Shown: positions 35,654 through 45,532 of the stretch, piece after piece | Layout of the letters: each line of letters opens with the position of its first letter | How positions within the stretch are numbered: position 1 is the first letter of the stretch | Source: DASYXT01 sp035934555 | Lineage (GTDB): Bacteria; Verrucomicrobiota; Verrucomicrobiia; Limisphaerales; UBA8199 | DNA length: 64,000 bases | Assembly: GCA_035934555.1 (NCBI GenBank) | Contig: DASYXT010000073.1 | Span: forward strand, 20,515-84,514 | Direction of reading: 5' to 3' | Translations under genes and position numbers: made by a program | The notes under the pieces: generated by a model | Told to the model about the DNA's origin: nothing | Databases searched by the model: none | Seen by the model: the letters and a program-made list of their open reading frames with translations, nothing else

Positions 35654-36697
35654 ATGTTCATGAACTCTCATTCTTTTTTCCCCTGTTTGTTCGCTTTGGC
35701 GTTGGGCTGCTCGGTGGTGACGGGCCGCGCCGCCGGAACCAACGCAGCCCCCGCCAGCACGAATCTAGTCCAGGTCGAGGACCCCAGCTCACAAGAAGTG
35801 CTCCGAGCTTACCTGCAACTCCAGGAACAGCTCCATGCCACCCAGCTCTCCATTGAGGAAAACCAGCGTGAGGCCAAAGAATCTGCCGCCAAGAGCGCCG
35901 AGGCGCTGAACAACCGGATGGACATGCTGGAGCACGCGATTTCTGCTCAGCGCAGCAGTGAATTGGAGACGATGCAAAGCTCCAATCGAGTTATGGTAAT
36001 TGTCGCAGGGGCCTTTGCCGTGATTGGATTCATCGCGATGTTGCTGATGGCCTATTTTCAGTGGCGCACGGTCAATGGCCTGGCCCAACTCTCGACCGCC
36101 TTGCCGGCCCCGCGCGGCCTGGGGCCGGCACCGGCCCTGGCGGCACTCGGCCCAGGGGATGACTTGCCGGCCTCCACCGATCCGGCCGAGCAATCCAATT
36201 TGCGGTTGCTGGGGGCTCTGGAGCATTTGGAGAAACGGCTCTATCAAATTGAACACACCCCTGCTGCGCCAGCCGAGATTGCGGCAACTGACGCTGCACG
36301 CGCCCCCAAACCCAATTCCCAAGCCAATGGGCATTCCCCGGAAAACGGAGCCGAACCAGCCACCGCGGGCGCGGCGCCCATCCCCGAACTGTTGCGCGAG
36401 GGCGAAATGCTGCTGAACCGCGACGATGCCCAAGGAGCCTTGGGGCGGTTCGAGTCGGCTTTGGCGCTGGACCCAGCCAACCCGGAAGCATTGGTAAAGA
36501 AAGGCAGCGCGCTGGAGCGGTTGCAGAAACTGGATGAGGCGCTGGATTGTTACAACCGGGCGCTGGCCGCGGACAATTCAATGACCATTGCCTATCTGCA
36601 CAAAGGCGGGTTGTGCAACCGGCTCGAACGATTTCAAGAGGCGCTCGACTGCTACGAGCGGGCATTGCAATCGCAGGAAAAACCAGGGAAAACCTGA
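35654..36697 (+). CDS. Exported membrane-anchored TPR protein
   Basis: This is 347 residues from ATG 35654; ATG 35660 is equally possible. A signal peptide (about 1-26) is followed by a coiled-coil segment rich in Gln and Glu (about 45-105). A transmembrane helix (VMVIVAGAFAVIGFIAMLL) follows, then a low-complexity linker and about three C-terminal TPR units (L-L-R-E-G-E-M-L-L-N-R-D-D-A-Q-G-A-L). The function is unknown. The gene ends directly at a REP pair. Confidence 0.7.
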   Translation: MFMNSHSFFPCLFALALGCSVVTGRAAGTNAAPASTNLVQVEDPSSQEVLRAYLQLQEQLHATQLSIEENQREAKESAAKSAEALNNRMDMLEHAISAQRSSELETMQSSNRVMVIVAGAFAVIGFIAMLLMAYFQWRTVNGLAQLSTALPAPRGLGPAPALAALGPGDDLPASTDPAEQSNLRLLGALEHLEKRLYQIEHTPAAPAEIAATDAARAPKPNSQANGHSPENGAEPATAGAAPIPELLREGEMLLNRDDAQGALGRFESALALDPANPEALVKKGSALERLQKLDEALDCYNRALAADNSMTIAYLHKGGLCNRLERFQEALDCYERALQSQEKPGKT

Positions 36698-36805
36698 GCG
36701 GAGCGCGGACATTCCTGTCCGCAGCAGTGTCTCAGACCAAGATTCCTGTTAAACCGAGCCGCGCTTTCGTTCGGAAGTTGCTGCGGACAAGAATGTCCGC
36801 GCCCC
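36698..36805. repeat. REP/BIME family-1 pair C
   Basis: Two inverted copies (36698-36727 and 36777-36805) both carry the ACATTC-type variant stem. They begin immediately after the TPR gene stop codon and lie between two convergent genes. Confidence 0.8.
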
Positions 36806-36811
36806 AGTGCT

Positions 36812-37291
36812 TTACCAGAGGAATGAGGCTTGCTGCGACAACAGTTGCGAGCCTTCCCAGAGCGTGACGCGCCACGCCACAACGCCGCCGAAGCGCTTAT
36901 AAGCCTCGCCTTCCAGATTCAGAGTTGTCCAATGGCTAAACCAGCCCCCCTTGGGCGTGAGTGGTTCTTCCAAGGTGGTTCGTTTGGGCAAATTTCCTTC
37001 CGCGCTGCCGCGCAATTCTACGCGGACCTTAAGCGGGGCACCGGCCAGGCCCTTGGTTTTCCATTGCACGAAGAACCGCACTCCTGAACGTCGCTCAGGA
37101 TGATCCCTCAAGATCGCTTGATAGGCGTCGCGGTCATAGAGGCTCGGGGTCAAGCTGGTGTGCCCCTTAAGGTCAACGTACTCCGGCAAAACTTTGATCA
37201 CCCGGCCTGAGGCGGCCATGGCCTGTGGCTGCAGCCATAATCCGCCAATCAAAACCAGGCAAATGAGCACGCCGCGCATGGCGGCAACCAT
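36812..37291 (-). CDS. Small secreted protein of unknown function
   Basis: This is 159 residues with a signal peptide ending near A-M-A-A-S; an internal ATG at 37279 is a possible start. The mature domain is beta-rich (GVRFFVQWKTKG, VRVELRG, GVVAWRVTLWEG) and resembles short Ig-like domains. No known family was recognised. It lies downstream of the AsmA-type operon on the same strand, after a 111-base gap containing TTAATC repeats. Confidence 0.55.
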   Translation of the reverse strand: MVAAMRGVLICLVLIGGLWLQPQAMAASGRVIKVLPEYVDLKGHTSLTPSLYDRDAYQAILRDHPERRSGVRFFVQWKTKGLAGAPLKVRVELRGSAEGNLPKRTTLEEPLTPKGGWFSHWTTLNLEGEAYKRFGGVVAWRVTLWEGSQLLSQQASFLW

Positions 37292-37343
37292 AGCGCGCCG
37301 CCTCCAGGATTCAAGGATATCGTGGTCCTAACTAACCTTAACC

Positions 37344-37373
37344 ATCTTAATCTTAATCTTAATCGTAATCGCG
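37344..37373. repeat. Hexanucleotide tandem repeat (ATCTTA-type)
   Basis: Five hexamer units (ATCTTA three times, then ATCGTA and ATCGCG). The inverse word GATTAAGAT occurs at 37386-37394, so the region could form a hairpin between the AsmA-like gene and the small secreted protein gene. Confidence 0.6.
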
Positions 37374-37402
37374 AATCCCGATTTTGATTAAGATCCGGAT
37401 CC

Positions 37403-40400
37403 TTACTGCGGCAACGGCGAAAACGTTGGGCGCTCGTTTGGCTCCTCGATCAACAGGTTCTTGATCGTTTTAAGGGGATGAAAAGGCATCAACAGCAATC
37501 GGGGGATAAGAAAGACCGGCTCCAGCTTCGGGTTGCTCACTTCGCCGGTGACCTTGTACTCAAACAGTTTTGTCACCGGCCAGAAAACGGTGCTGACCAG
37601 CGGGCCGACGACCCACATATCGCGCAACAGCTCCGCTTCGACGCGGGCATTGACCTGTTGCTGCAAATCCAACGAGCCGCGGTACTGGAGCCGCATCGCC
37701 TGGGAGCGGATTTCCAGATCGCGCGACCAGATCACTCCGTTGGTCATTTCGAAGGTGCAGTTTGCCGCCGTCGCGCGGCTATTCCCAAGCCCGGGAACGA
37801 TACCGTTGAGCACGGGACTGAAAATGCCGAACAGCCGGATCTCCCAGATCAACCCGTCGGCCAGGGCGAGGTCGCCATAGCCATTGAGCGAGTGCAAATC
37901 TTCCGTGTTCCCATGCGTTACCACCAGATGGCTGGCGAGCCGGCCGTCGAGCTGGTTGGTGCCCGCCACCAGGTCAGCCATCAGCGCGTGCAGTTGGGTG
38001 TTGGTGGTCGCTACGGAAAACCGAAATTCCGCGCCTTGCCGTGCAGAAAAGTCGAAGGAAGCCGCGCCATCGGCCAGGCCGCCATAAAACTCCATGTGCA
38101 CCGGACTCACTTCGAGTCTTTTGCCGGCCCAATGCACATGCCCGGTAATATGAGGCAGGTGGAACCGCCACCATTGGAAGGGACCGCCCGCGAGATCGAA
38201 ATGCAAATCGGCCTGTTCCTCACCGCGCAGCGGGATAGTGCCGTACACGTGCGCGGTCGGCGGCTCCAGGAACTGATAAGCCTCGATGGCGCGGACGATG
38301 TGCGGGCCAATCGCGCGGGCCACCAGCATCGGCGGCAGCGTGCTGACCCCATTGGTGAGGAATGCCACTTGCGAGGCTAAATCCACAGTTAAACCGTCGG
38401 CGTGGGCGGCGCGGGAGCCGCACTGAACCCGCGGCTGAATAAGACGAAGCGCACGATTGGTGTACTGCACTTGCGTTTCCAAACGGCTGATCGGTTCGCT
38501 GCGGAACGCCAGGTTGGTGATGGCAACCCGCCCTTTGAACCCTGTAAGGTCCGGCTCATGAAATCGGCCCCAGAGTTCGAGCTCGACCCCCGGTGGCTGG
38601 CTGAAAGTAAACAGGTCCAGCCCCTTGGTTTCCTGCTCCCCCAACACCGGGCGTAACACACGCACATCCACGTGGCTGGTGATGCGCCAATAAAAATCCT
38701 TTGTCCGCTCATTAGCACGATGCTCCGCCAAAACCTCTCCTTCCGGTCGCACTAATCGGAGGTCGGGCAAATGCCAGCACAAATTGGAATAAGTGACATG
38801 CGAGTGGGCGGCGGTGAACGGCACGTGGCGGAAACTGCCCCCTTGCGGGATATTGAATTCGCCGGCGAGATATAACGTTGGTTGGACCTCGCCGCGCCAA
38901 TCCGGCTGGCGGTTGGTCCAGGCCGGCAGGATGACGCTGGCCTGGCCGCTAATCACCGGCGCACTCACCCATTGATAAGGTTCGAGCCACTGGTGGGCGC
39001 CTTCCGGCAGCAAGGGCTCGAGCTTGTGCGGATCGAAATCCGAATTGAGCCTGGCCGCGAGCAGGCGAGTCGCAACGTTCAGCTCGACCTGGGCGTCAAG
39101 CCGGCCACCGTAAAGCGACACCTCGAGGTTGGTCAGCGACAAGCCAGGTGGGGCCCATGCTCCGCCGAAAACGACGCGTTCAGCGCGAATTTCGTCCGCG
39201 GCGACATCGTGCAACTGGCAGTCATAATGCAGTTGATAAGGCGCCAGATTGGTCCACCAGGCCCACGAATCATCCCACGCCGCAGGCACTGTCGGCAAGC
39301 TGAGGGAACCATGCCATTGCAGACGCCCGGCCGAACCCCATTGGCTTTCCACGGCGGTCAGGTTGAGCGCGCCCTCTCCGGAAACCGGCACAAGGTTCGT
39401 CAGTGAGTGCAGCCAATCCGCCGTGAATAGCAGTTGCTTCCCGTGCCCCCACTCCGTCTGGAGCGTTTTGGCCGAAAGCCGCAAGGAGCCCTGCACGAGG
39501 CTCGAGCGGGAATTGTGGCTGGCAAGCCGCATATCCAGCACGAAGTTGGTAATGGAACCCCAGCGGGTCTGGGCGGCGAGGGCTTCGAGGTTGACTCTGG
39601 CATGCGACAGCCCGTTGGTATCGGCGGGAAAGAGTCGGCCGGTGAAGCGACCCCGCGTCACCGCGCCCCAGGGAGTTTGTGCATCCGGCGCAGCCACCAA
39701 CAGCAGCACGCCAAAAGTTTGCAGGTCGCGGGCATCTCCACGCACATCCAAGCGCAATTCCGGCGGCGCTGAGAAATGAATCCGCGCGAGGGTGTCGGCC
39801 AGTTTTTCCAGCCGGGCAGGCCAGCTTGGAGCCTGACCCGGCGCAGCAGGCGTGCTGCGCAGGAATTCCCATTGCCGCGCCGCCGATGCATTGGCCACCA
39901 GCGCGGAGAGATTGACTTCGGCGCCGGCGAAGGAGGCGCGGAAATTATCCACCGACCACCTATCATCGGGGAGGAACCGGAGGTCGGCGTGGATGCGTTC
40001 GACGGAGAGTTGCCGGGGTGTTTGATTGGTGTCGGGCAAGGGCCAGACCAGGTGGCCTTGGCGCAGGCTGAGGGAATCGACCTGCAGCTCGAGCCGCGCA
40101 AGGGCGTGATGGTTCAGCAGCACCTGCACTTCGCGCAAAGTGAGTTGTGGGCCGCCGCCAGAACCACTCCGCCCGAACCGAACGTCTTCGGCCATAATCG
40201 CGCCAGTCCAGCGCAGCCGCAGCCGCGAAAACTGCAAGTCGATGCCACGGGCTCGCAGTTTGTCCAGCAGCGGCCGTTTGAGGAACCCCGGCAACCCGAC
40301 CTGATTTAGGTAGATGAACCCGGCCAGGAGAGCCAAAATCACCAGCCACACCACCATCCGGAACCGCCGAAAGTAAATGCGACAAAGTCGCCAAAACCGC

Positions 40401-40420
40401 CGTTTGGGTCGCGGAGGCAT
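37403..40420 (-). CDS. AsmA-like / DUF3971-type periplasmic protein
   Basis: This is 1005 residues from ATG 40420; the open frame runs further into the upstream gene but without coding support. There is an N-terminal basic stretch and one transmembrane helix (VVWLVILALLAGFIYL). A long beta-rich body follows (L-L-D-K-L-R-A-R-G-I-D-L-Q-F-S-R-L-R-L-R-W). The C-terminal AsmA_2-like region includes F-G-I-F-S-P-V-L-N-G-I-V-P-G-L-G. AsmA-family proteins form hydrophobic grooves that move phospholipid to the outer membrane. It is the last gene of the Gld-like operon, one base after the DUF4340 stop. Confidence 0.75.
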   Translation of the reverse strand: MPPRPKRRFWRLCRIYFRRFRMVVWLVILALLAGFIYLNQVGLPGFLKRPLLDKLRARGIDLQFSRLRLRWTGAIMAEDVRFGRSGSGGGPQLTLREVQVLLNHHALARLELQVDSLSLRQGHLVWPLPDTNQTPRQLSVERIHADLRFLPDDRWSVDNFRASFAGAEVNLSALVANASAARQWEFLRSTPAAPGQAPSWPARLEKLADTLARIHFSAPPELRLDVRGDARDLQTFGVLLLVAAPDAQTPWGAVTRGRFTGRLFPADTNGLSHARVNLEALAAQTRWGSITNFVLDMRLASHNSRSSLVQGSLRLSAKTLQTEWGHGKQLLFTADWLHSLTNLVPVSGEGALNLTAVESQWGSAGRLQWHGSLSLPTVPAAWDDSWAWWTNLAPYQLHYDCQLHDVAADEIRAERVVFGGAWAPPGLSLTNLEVSLYGGRLDAQVELNVATRLLAARLNSDFDPHKLEPLLPEGAHQWLEPYQWVSAPVISGQASVILPAWTNRQPDWRGEVQPTLYLAGEFNIPQGGSFRHVPFTAAHSHVTYSNLCWHLPDLRLVRPEGEVLAEHRANERTKDFYWRITSHVDVRVLRPVLGEQETKGLDLFTFSQPPGVELELWGRFHEPDLTGFKGRVAITNLAFRSEPISRLETQVQYTNRALRLIQPRVQCGSRAAHADGLTVDLASQVAFLTNGVSTLPPMLVARAIGPHIVRAIEAYQFLEPPTAHVYGTIPLRGEEQADLHFDLAGGPFQWWRFHLPHITGHVHWAGKRLEVSPVHMEFYGGLADGAASFDFSARQGAEFRFSVATTNTQLHALMADLVAGTNQLDGRLASHLVVTHGNTEDLHSLNGYGDLALADGLIWEIRLFGIFSPVLNGIVPGLGNSRATAANCTFEMTNGVIWSRDLEIRSQAMRLQYRGSLDLQQQVNARVEAELLRDMWVVGPLVSTVFWPVTKLFEYKVTGEVSNPKLEPVFLIPRLLLMPFHPLKTIKNLLIEEPNERPTFSPLPQ

Positions 40421-40421
40421 G

Positions 40422-42269
40422 TTATGGGACAGATAGACTATAGGCGACCTGGCCGAACAGGTCCGGCGGAAATTCGCAAATCCAACGCTGCCCCTCGAAC
40501 ATGACCGCGGCGTAGGGAGCACCGGACGGCGCCAGCCCGCCGAACTCCAAATTCGTCTTCTGCCCATTGAGCAGGTCGAACGTGATCTGATAACCATCGG
40601 GGCGAAAACCAAAACGCGTAAGCTCGGCATCGCCACGCCCAACCCAAGCGACTGCGGCCGCCTGCGTCAGGCCGCGCACCGTTTCTTCCACCGCCAGATC
40701 GTTAATAATTCCCTGGGACCCTGGCGCCAACGACCATTGGTGCGGCCCACGCCGCAACAGGCGCCGCTCGCGCCCTTGCTGGCGGAGTGTCACTCCCGCC
40801 AGGTCCGTCTCGGTGAACGCGAACAACTGGTGCGCACGCAAGGTCCAACTCAGGTCCGGCAGGCGTGCAAATTCATTGGTCGAGATGGCATAGACGCAGC
40901 TCTCATCCGTGCGGCGGGCATAGACCTCCTGATTGGTGCCGAGGCCAAACCTCAAATCAACCAGCAGATTGTTCGTGGCTATTGCGTTCGCTGGCCCGCC
41001 GAACAAGCGGTACTCGCGGATCGGCGCTGCGAGGCCGAACTCCGGCAGGTCCGGGTCGTTGACGACATCTTTGCTGAACTGGATGATGGGCACATTGGTG
41101 AGCACGAACAGGAAATGGCTGACGGCAAACGGGTCGGCCGGAAGATTTTCCGGCTGAATACGCCAGTTCCCATTGGTCTGAAGCTCGACCGAAAAATCAT
41201 CGCGGCCATGGACCTGAATTCGTGCCACTGGTTCGGTGACGGTTAAGAGGTGTGGGTCGCGAAAATCGTTCAAGGAGCTGCGCTGCCAGGCCTCGAGCGG
41301 CTGCTTCGGCACGGTGAAAATCGCATTTTGACCCAGGCGCCGGGCATAAACCACATTCGCATCGTTGGTGGGACTGCGGCCGACCTGAAGCAGCGCGAGG
41401 GTGTTGGTGCCCTGCGCCAGCCCGACCTCCAACTCCGGCCGTGCCAGGCCGAAGGACTCCAGGTCCGGCGTCGGTGTGTCGGAACAGAATTGCCGGACTT
41501 GCAAGGAAAGCAGCTCCGACAGCGCGCTCTGGATGCGGAGATTATCAGCACGCGCGCCGCGTGTGAAGGGCCAGACCAGCCGCCACAAACCGTTTGTCCC
41601 CTCGCGTTGTACGGTGAAAGTGACGCCGGCGATACCTGCTTCTTTGACACGGTTAGTGACGGAGAGCCGATCGAAAACCAGGTTGGGTGGGACCGCACTG
41701 GTGTCCCGCCAATCATTAGCGGTGCGCGGCAGCAATTTCAACAGGTCCGCATCGACCACATAGACTCCCTGATGGCTGACCACTTGCAGGAAGACCTGGT
41801 CGCCTGGGGGCGTTGTGGCGCCCACGAGCAGGTGGGCGCGGTAGTCACCCTGCGAGATAATGATCGAGGCCTGCGGGGTCGTGAAGCCGTACTGCGTGTC
41901 GGCATCGGCCCGGCTGCGTACTTCCTCGGGCGTAATGTAAGTGGCCGGCGTAAGTTCGGCCAGGCGTCCCAGCAAATGCTGGATTTTCGCTCCGGCCGCC
42001 GGATAGACCATCGGTTCGAGCAACTGCCAGCTCCCGTTGGTGCGCTCGGCAACCAACTGAAGTTGAACCAGCTCATTGGTGTGCGCGCCGGCCAGGAGTT
42101 GCCCCGGCCCGGGCGGCCGCACCTGGATGGACGTCACGGCGTCCGGCTTGAGTTGAGGTAAAATCCTGGCCGGACCCGCGGGCGCTGCCCGGTGCGGGCG
42201 GAAGACGAAAATGAAAGCGAACAGGCCCGCGGCGACCAACAGCCAGAACCAGGTTTTCTTGGGACTCAT
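40422..42269 (-). CDS. DUF4340-family membrane-anchored protein
   Basis: This is 615 residues. An N-terminal helix (FWLLVAAGLFAFIFVF) is followed by three or four repeats of the DUF4340 beta-rich domain (N-G-S-W-Q-L, Y-G-F-T-T-P-Q-A, V-G-A-T-T-P-P-G-D-Q-V-F-L-Q). DUF4340 proteins typically lie beside Gld-like ABC exporters, as here. It was called on family features and operon position; the molecular role is unknown. Confidence 0.82.
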   Translation of the reverse strand: MSPKKTWFWLLVAAGLFAFIFVFRPHRAAPAGPARILPQLKPDAVTSIQVRPPGPGQLLAGAHTNELVQLQLVAERTNGSWQLLEPMVYPAAGAKIQHLLGRLAELTPATYITPEEVRSRADADTQYGFTTPQASIIISQGDYRAHLLVGATTPPGDQVFLQVVSHQGVYVVDADLLKLLPRTANDWRDTSAVPPNLVFDRLSVTNRVKEAGIAGVTFTVQREGTNGLWRLVWPFTRGARADNLRIQSALSELLSLQVRQFCSDTPTPDLESFGLARPELEVGLAQGTNTLALLQVGRSPTNDANVVYARRLGQNAIFTVPKQPLEAWQRSSLNDFRDPHLLTVTEPVARIQVHGRDDFSVELQTNGNWRIQPENLPADPFAVSHFLFVLTNVPIIQFSKDVVNDPDLPEFGLAAPIREYRLFGGPANAIATNNLLVDLRFGLGTNQEVYARRTDESCVYAISTNEFARLPDLSWTLRAHQLFAFTETDLAGVTLRQQGRERRLLRRGPHQWSLAPGSQGIINDLAVEETVRGLTQAAAVAWVGRGDAELTRFGFRPDGYQITFDLLNGQKTNLEFGGLAPSGAPYAAVMFEGQRWICEFPPDLFGQVAYSLSVP

Positions 42270-42299
42270 GCCGGAAGAGGGGCGCGCCGAGGATTCGCC

Positions 42300-43772
42300 T
42301 TAATGGCGGCGGCGCAGCCAGACTAACCAGCCGAATGCCACCGCGGTGCCGGGCATCCCTGCCAACAGAATCCATTCCGCGCTCTGGAGCTGCGTCCGGG
42401 TCATGGTGAGTTTGTACTCGGTCACTGGGCGCGGTCCAGGCCCTTTAATCAATTGCGTGCGGTCCAGGAGCCAGTTGACCAGGTAATTGGCGAAATCGCG
42501 GTTGGCAGCCGATTCGATCATCTCGTTGCCGAGACAATTGGAATCGCCTATGACCACCATGCGGGTCGTGCCGCGCTCAGTCACGACTCCATTGATCGCG
42601 CCCTTTTCGACCGCAACCATCAAGGGGAACGCCTTGAGCACCGAAGGCGCATCCACCGCAAAGGAGTTCGGCCCGGAAAAGGCCAGTTTGTCAACATGAG
42701 GCGGGTCCGGCGTTTGGGGTGGCAGGTCGCCAATGGCACGCGGCAACACGAAATGGAGTTGCTGCAACTGGAGCGGCTCGACAAGGGGGTGTTTGGGATT
42801 AAAGCTGCCCACTTTAATATCGACCAGGTCATGCTGGGTGGTGTGATCCGGGTCTTTGATGATGCTGTCGCCGACCTGGACGCCCCACTTGGCGAGGATG
42901 CTTTCGAGGCCGGTCTGCCGATGGATGGTGCGATAGCTGAACAGCGCCAGCAGCCGGCCGCCCTGGTTGAGATATTGATCGATTCTCTCGAGTGTGATGT
43001 CCGAGAACCGTTCGGTGGGGCCGGCGATCACCAGCAGATTGCAGTCCTGGGGGACGTTGTTGGTCCCCAGCAGCGAGAGTTCGTGCGGTTCGACGTAGTT
43101 CAGCCGCAGGATCGAAGCGAACTTGTTATAACCGAATTGTTCGTCATGCCCATCAATTTGGGGCTCGCCCTCTCCTTCTAGGAAATAAGCCTGGAGTTTT
43201 TTGGGGCTGGTGATGGCCATCAATGTGCCATCAAAAGTCATTTCGCCCTGAAAGGCCGTGAGTTTGCGCCGGAACGGTTCATCGGGGTTGGGCACCTTTT
43301 CCAGGATGTACTTCGCCAGGGCATTTCCTTCGATCGGTTTGACCCGGCCGTCAGAATCGAAGATGACTAAATTCTTCGCCTCGGGGGAGGACAGGAACGG
43401 GTATTTCATTCGCAACTGCAGGGCGGCGGCCGGGTCCCGTTTGTAATCGAGCAACTGGACGCTGATCCTGCGGTTGGCGAGCCGGTACTCATTCGCCAGG
43501 TCCGCCACCATGCTGTAGATGGGGTCGTCTTTGTCGTAATAAACGATGATTTTGACGTGGTTGGTCAGGGAATTGAGCAGCGCGAGCGTTTGGCGTGAAA
43601 GCGGTTCGCGCGTCGCACCGGCCCAATGCAGGCGCAGGAAATAAACCTGGCCGATATAATTCACCATCACGACCACGGCGGTCACCAGAACGATGAGCAA
43701 GGCGACATTGAGCCCAATGCCCCATTTGCGGCCGGGGGAGAAACTGGGGGTAGATTCAGTTCGGACGGGCAT
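42300..43772 (-). CDS. GldG-like ABC-transporter auxiliary protein
   Basis: This is 490 residues. It has an N-terminal helix (GLNVALLIVLVTAVVVMVNYI), then the GldG-type extracytoplasmic region: L-S-R-Q-T-L-A-L-L-N-S-L, V-K-I-I-V-Y-Y-D-K-D-D-P. A second helix (about 465-487) ends the protein. In Bacteroidota GldG pairs with GldF and GldA in gliding. The same gene set occurs widely outside gliding bacteria, so motility should not be assumed. It is two bases downstream of the permease gene. Confidence 0.85.
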   Translation of the reverse strand: MPVRTESTPSFSPGRKWGIGLNVALLIVLVTAVVVMVNYIGQVYFLRLHWAGATREPLSRQTLALLNSLTNHVKIIVYYDKDDPIYSMVADLANEYRLANRRISVQLLDYKRDPAAALQLRMKYPFLSSPEAKNLVIFDSDGRVKPIEGNALAKYILEKVPNPDEPFRRKLTAFQGEMTFDGTLMAITSPKKLQAYFLEGEGEPQIDGHDEQFGYNKFASILRLNYVEPHELSLLGTNNVPQDCNLLVIAGPTERFSDITLERIDQYLNQGGRLLALFSYRTIHRQTGLESILAKWGVQVGDSIIKDPDHTTQHDLVDIKVGSFNPKHPLVEPLQLQQLHFVLPRAIGDLPPQTPDPPHVDKLAFSGPNSFAVDAPSVLKAFPLMVAVEKGAINGVVTERGTTRMVVIGDSNCLGNEMIESAANRDFANYLVNWLLDRTQLIKGPGPRPVTEYKLTMTRTQLQSAEWILLAGMPGTAVAFGWLVWLRRRH

Positions 43773-43774
43773 GC

Positions 43775-44527
43775 TTATTTCCAGCGGCGGCTTTCGACGA
43801 CGCGCAACGTCAGGAACAGGAACAGCGCGGTCATACTCAGATAGAGCAGCACGGGGCGTGTGTCCACGACCCCGCGCGCGAAATCGTGCATTTGCTCAAA
43901 AAAGGATAAGGCGCCCAGAAGCTGCGCCGGCCAGGTGTTTTGCAGGGGAAGACGATACGCCAGGACCCCAATCAGGAACAGACTGACGCCGAAGACGAGC
44001 GAAATCATCGCGGCGGTGACCTGGCTGCGCGTCAGGGCCGAGGCGCAACTGCCCAACGAAAGAAACAGGCCGCCCAGCAGGAGAATGCCCAGGAAAGTGC
44101 TGCCAATGGTCGCCGGTGCCAGGGACGAGACATCGCTGGCGTAATGCCGAACCACGAACAGGCAGCCCAGTAACGGGAGCCACATCACCAGGTAGAAAAA
44201 CAGCGCGGCGCTGAACTTCGCCAGGACAACCTGGAGATCGCTCACCGGCGTCGTCATCAGCGCCTCGAATGTGCCGGAGAACTTCTCCAGCGCGAACAGG
44301 CGCATGGTGATCAGCGGCGCCGAAAGCAGCAGGATGAGCCAAAAAAACGGCGTCATGTAGAACAGCTCCGTTATCGGCAGCGACGTGGGCTGTTGTTGTA
44401 GATTGACCAACAGCACCACAAAGCTGAAGCCCAGCAGGAACATCGCCGCGCCGATAATGACGTACCCGCTCATCGAGAAGAAATACCCCCCCAACTCGCG
44501 GCACAGCAGCGTCCAATACGCGCGCAT
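43775..44527 (-). CDS. GldF-like ABC-2 transporter permease
   Basis: This is 250 residues with six predicted helices. The ABC-2 permease pattern shows in M-R-L-F-A-L-E-K-F-S-G-T-F-E-A-L-M-T-T-P-V-S (the coupling-loop signature of GldF). It overlaps the ATPase stop by one base (TAATG), indicating translational coupling. Confidence 0.88.
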   Translation of the reverse strand: MRAYWTLLCRELGGYFFSMSGYVIIGAAMFLLGFSFVVLLVNLQQQPTSLPITELFYMTPFFWLILLLSAPLITMRLFALEKFSGTFEALMTTPVSDLQVVLAKFSAALFFYLVMWLPLLGCLFVVRHYASDVSSLAPATIGSTFLGILLLGGLFLSLGSCASALTRSQVTAAMISLVFGVSLFLIGVLAYRLPLQNTWPAQLLGALSFFEQMHDFARGVVDTRPVLLYLSMTALFLFLTLRVVESRRWK

Positions 44528-45489
44528 TAGGCCTCTTCCTCCTCGGTCGGACGAGTCACCTGGATATAAATATCCTCGAGAGTATGGCGGTTGCGCGTCA
44601 ATTCCCGCAATGGCCAGCCGTGCTCGCGTGCAACTTCAAACACGCGCGGCCGCAGGTCCATCCCATTGCGCGGCATCAGCGCGCAGCGGAAGTACTCGCC
44701 TTCGGCCACCGCAATATCGAATCGCTCGATCTCCGGCATCTCCGTCCAGCACTGGTGTAATTGCTCCCGGGGCGCGGCGATCTCCGCCAACACCTGCCCG
44801 CTGCTGGCCAGCCGATGTTGCAGGTTTTGTGGCGTATCCGCAGCGAGGATTTTGCCCTGATACATGATCATCACCCGATTGCAGGTCATCTCGGCCTCGG
44901 GCAGAATATGCGTCGAGATGAGGACCGTGTGTGCCTGGGCCAGGCTCTTGATGAGCTGGCGCACCGAGCGGATTTGGTTTGGATCCAGGCCGATGGTCGG
45001 TTCATCCAGAATCAGCAGTTCGGGTTGGTGCACCAGGGCGTCGGCCAACCCGACTCGCTGGCGAAAGCCTTTCGAGAGCTGGCCGATGATGCGCCGCGCC
45101 ACGTCGGTTAAATCACACTGTTCCAAGACCGTATCGACGCGCTGACGCGCCTGGCGCAGTCCCAACCCCTTCAGATGCGCCCGGAACTTGAGGTATTCGC
45201 GCACCCGCATGTCCTGGTGCAGCGGGTTGTTTTCCGGCATGTAGCCAATGCGCCGGCGCACTTCGATTGACTCATGATAGACGTCCAATCCGGCAATTTT
45301 GACCGAGCCAGAGGTGGCCGGCAGATAGCACGAGAGAATCCGCATGGTGGTGCTCTTGCCCGCCCCGTTCTCGCCTAACAGGCCGACAATTTCGCCACGC
45401 GCCACCGAAAACGAGATGTCCGAGACCGCCGTGTGACCGGCGTAACGCTTGGTCAAATGCTCGACCTGTATCATCGGACTATCGCTCAT
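44527..45489 (-). CDS. GldA-like ABC-transporter ATP-binding protein
   Basis: This is 320 residues. Walker A is GENGAGKST, the ABC signature is LSKGFRQR, and Walker B is LLILDEP with T-I-G-L-D-P-N-Q. The C-terminal 70 residues are the extra regulatory region typical of GldA/CcmA-type subunits. It is the first gene of a five-gene operon with the permease, GldG-like, DUF4340 and AsmA-like genes. Confidence 0.93.
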   Translation of the reverse strand: MSDSPMIQVEHLTKRYAGHTAVSDISFSVARGEIVGLLGENGAGKSTTMRILSCYLPATSGSVKIAGLDVYHESIEVRRRIGYMPENNPLHQDMRVREYLKFRAHLKGLGLRQARQRVDTVLEQCDLTDVARRIIGQLSKGFRQRVGLADALVHQPELLILDEPTIGLDPNQIRSVRQLIKSLAQAHTVLISTHILPEAEMTCNRVMIMYQGKILAADTPQNLQHRLASSGQVLAEIAAPREQLHQCWTEMPEIERFDIAVAEGEYFRCALMPRNGMDLRPRVFEVAREHGWPLRELTRNRHTLEDIYIQVTRPTEEEEA

Positions 45490-45532
45490 GGGTGCAACCC
45501 AGCCAGCAGTTTAGTCAAAGGGTATCGGAGCG

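Noticed and set aside
42300..45489. Gliding-motility function for the Gld-like genes
   Set aside because: GldA/F/G homologues are widespread in non-gliding bacteria, and no other gld/spr genes are in the window.
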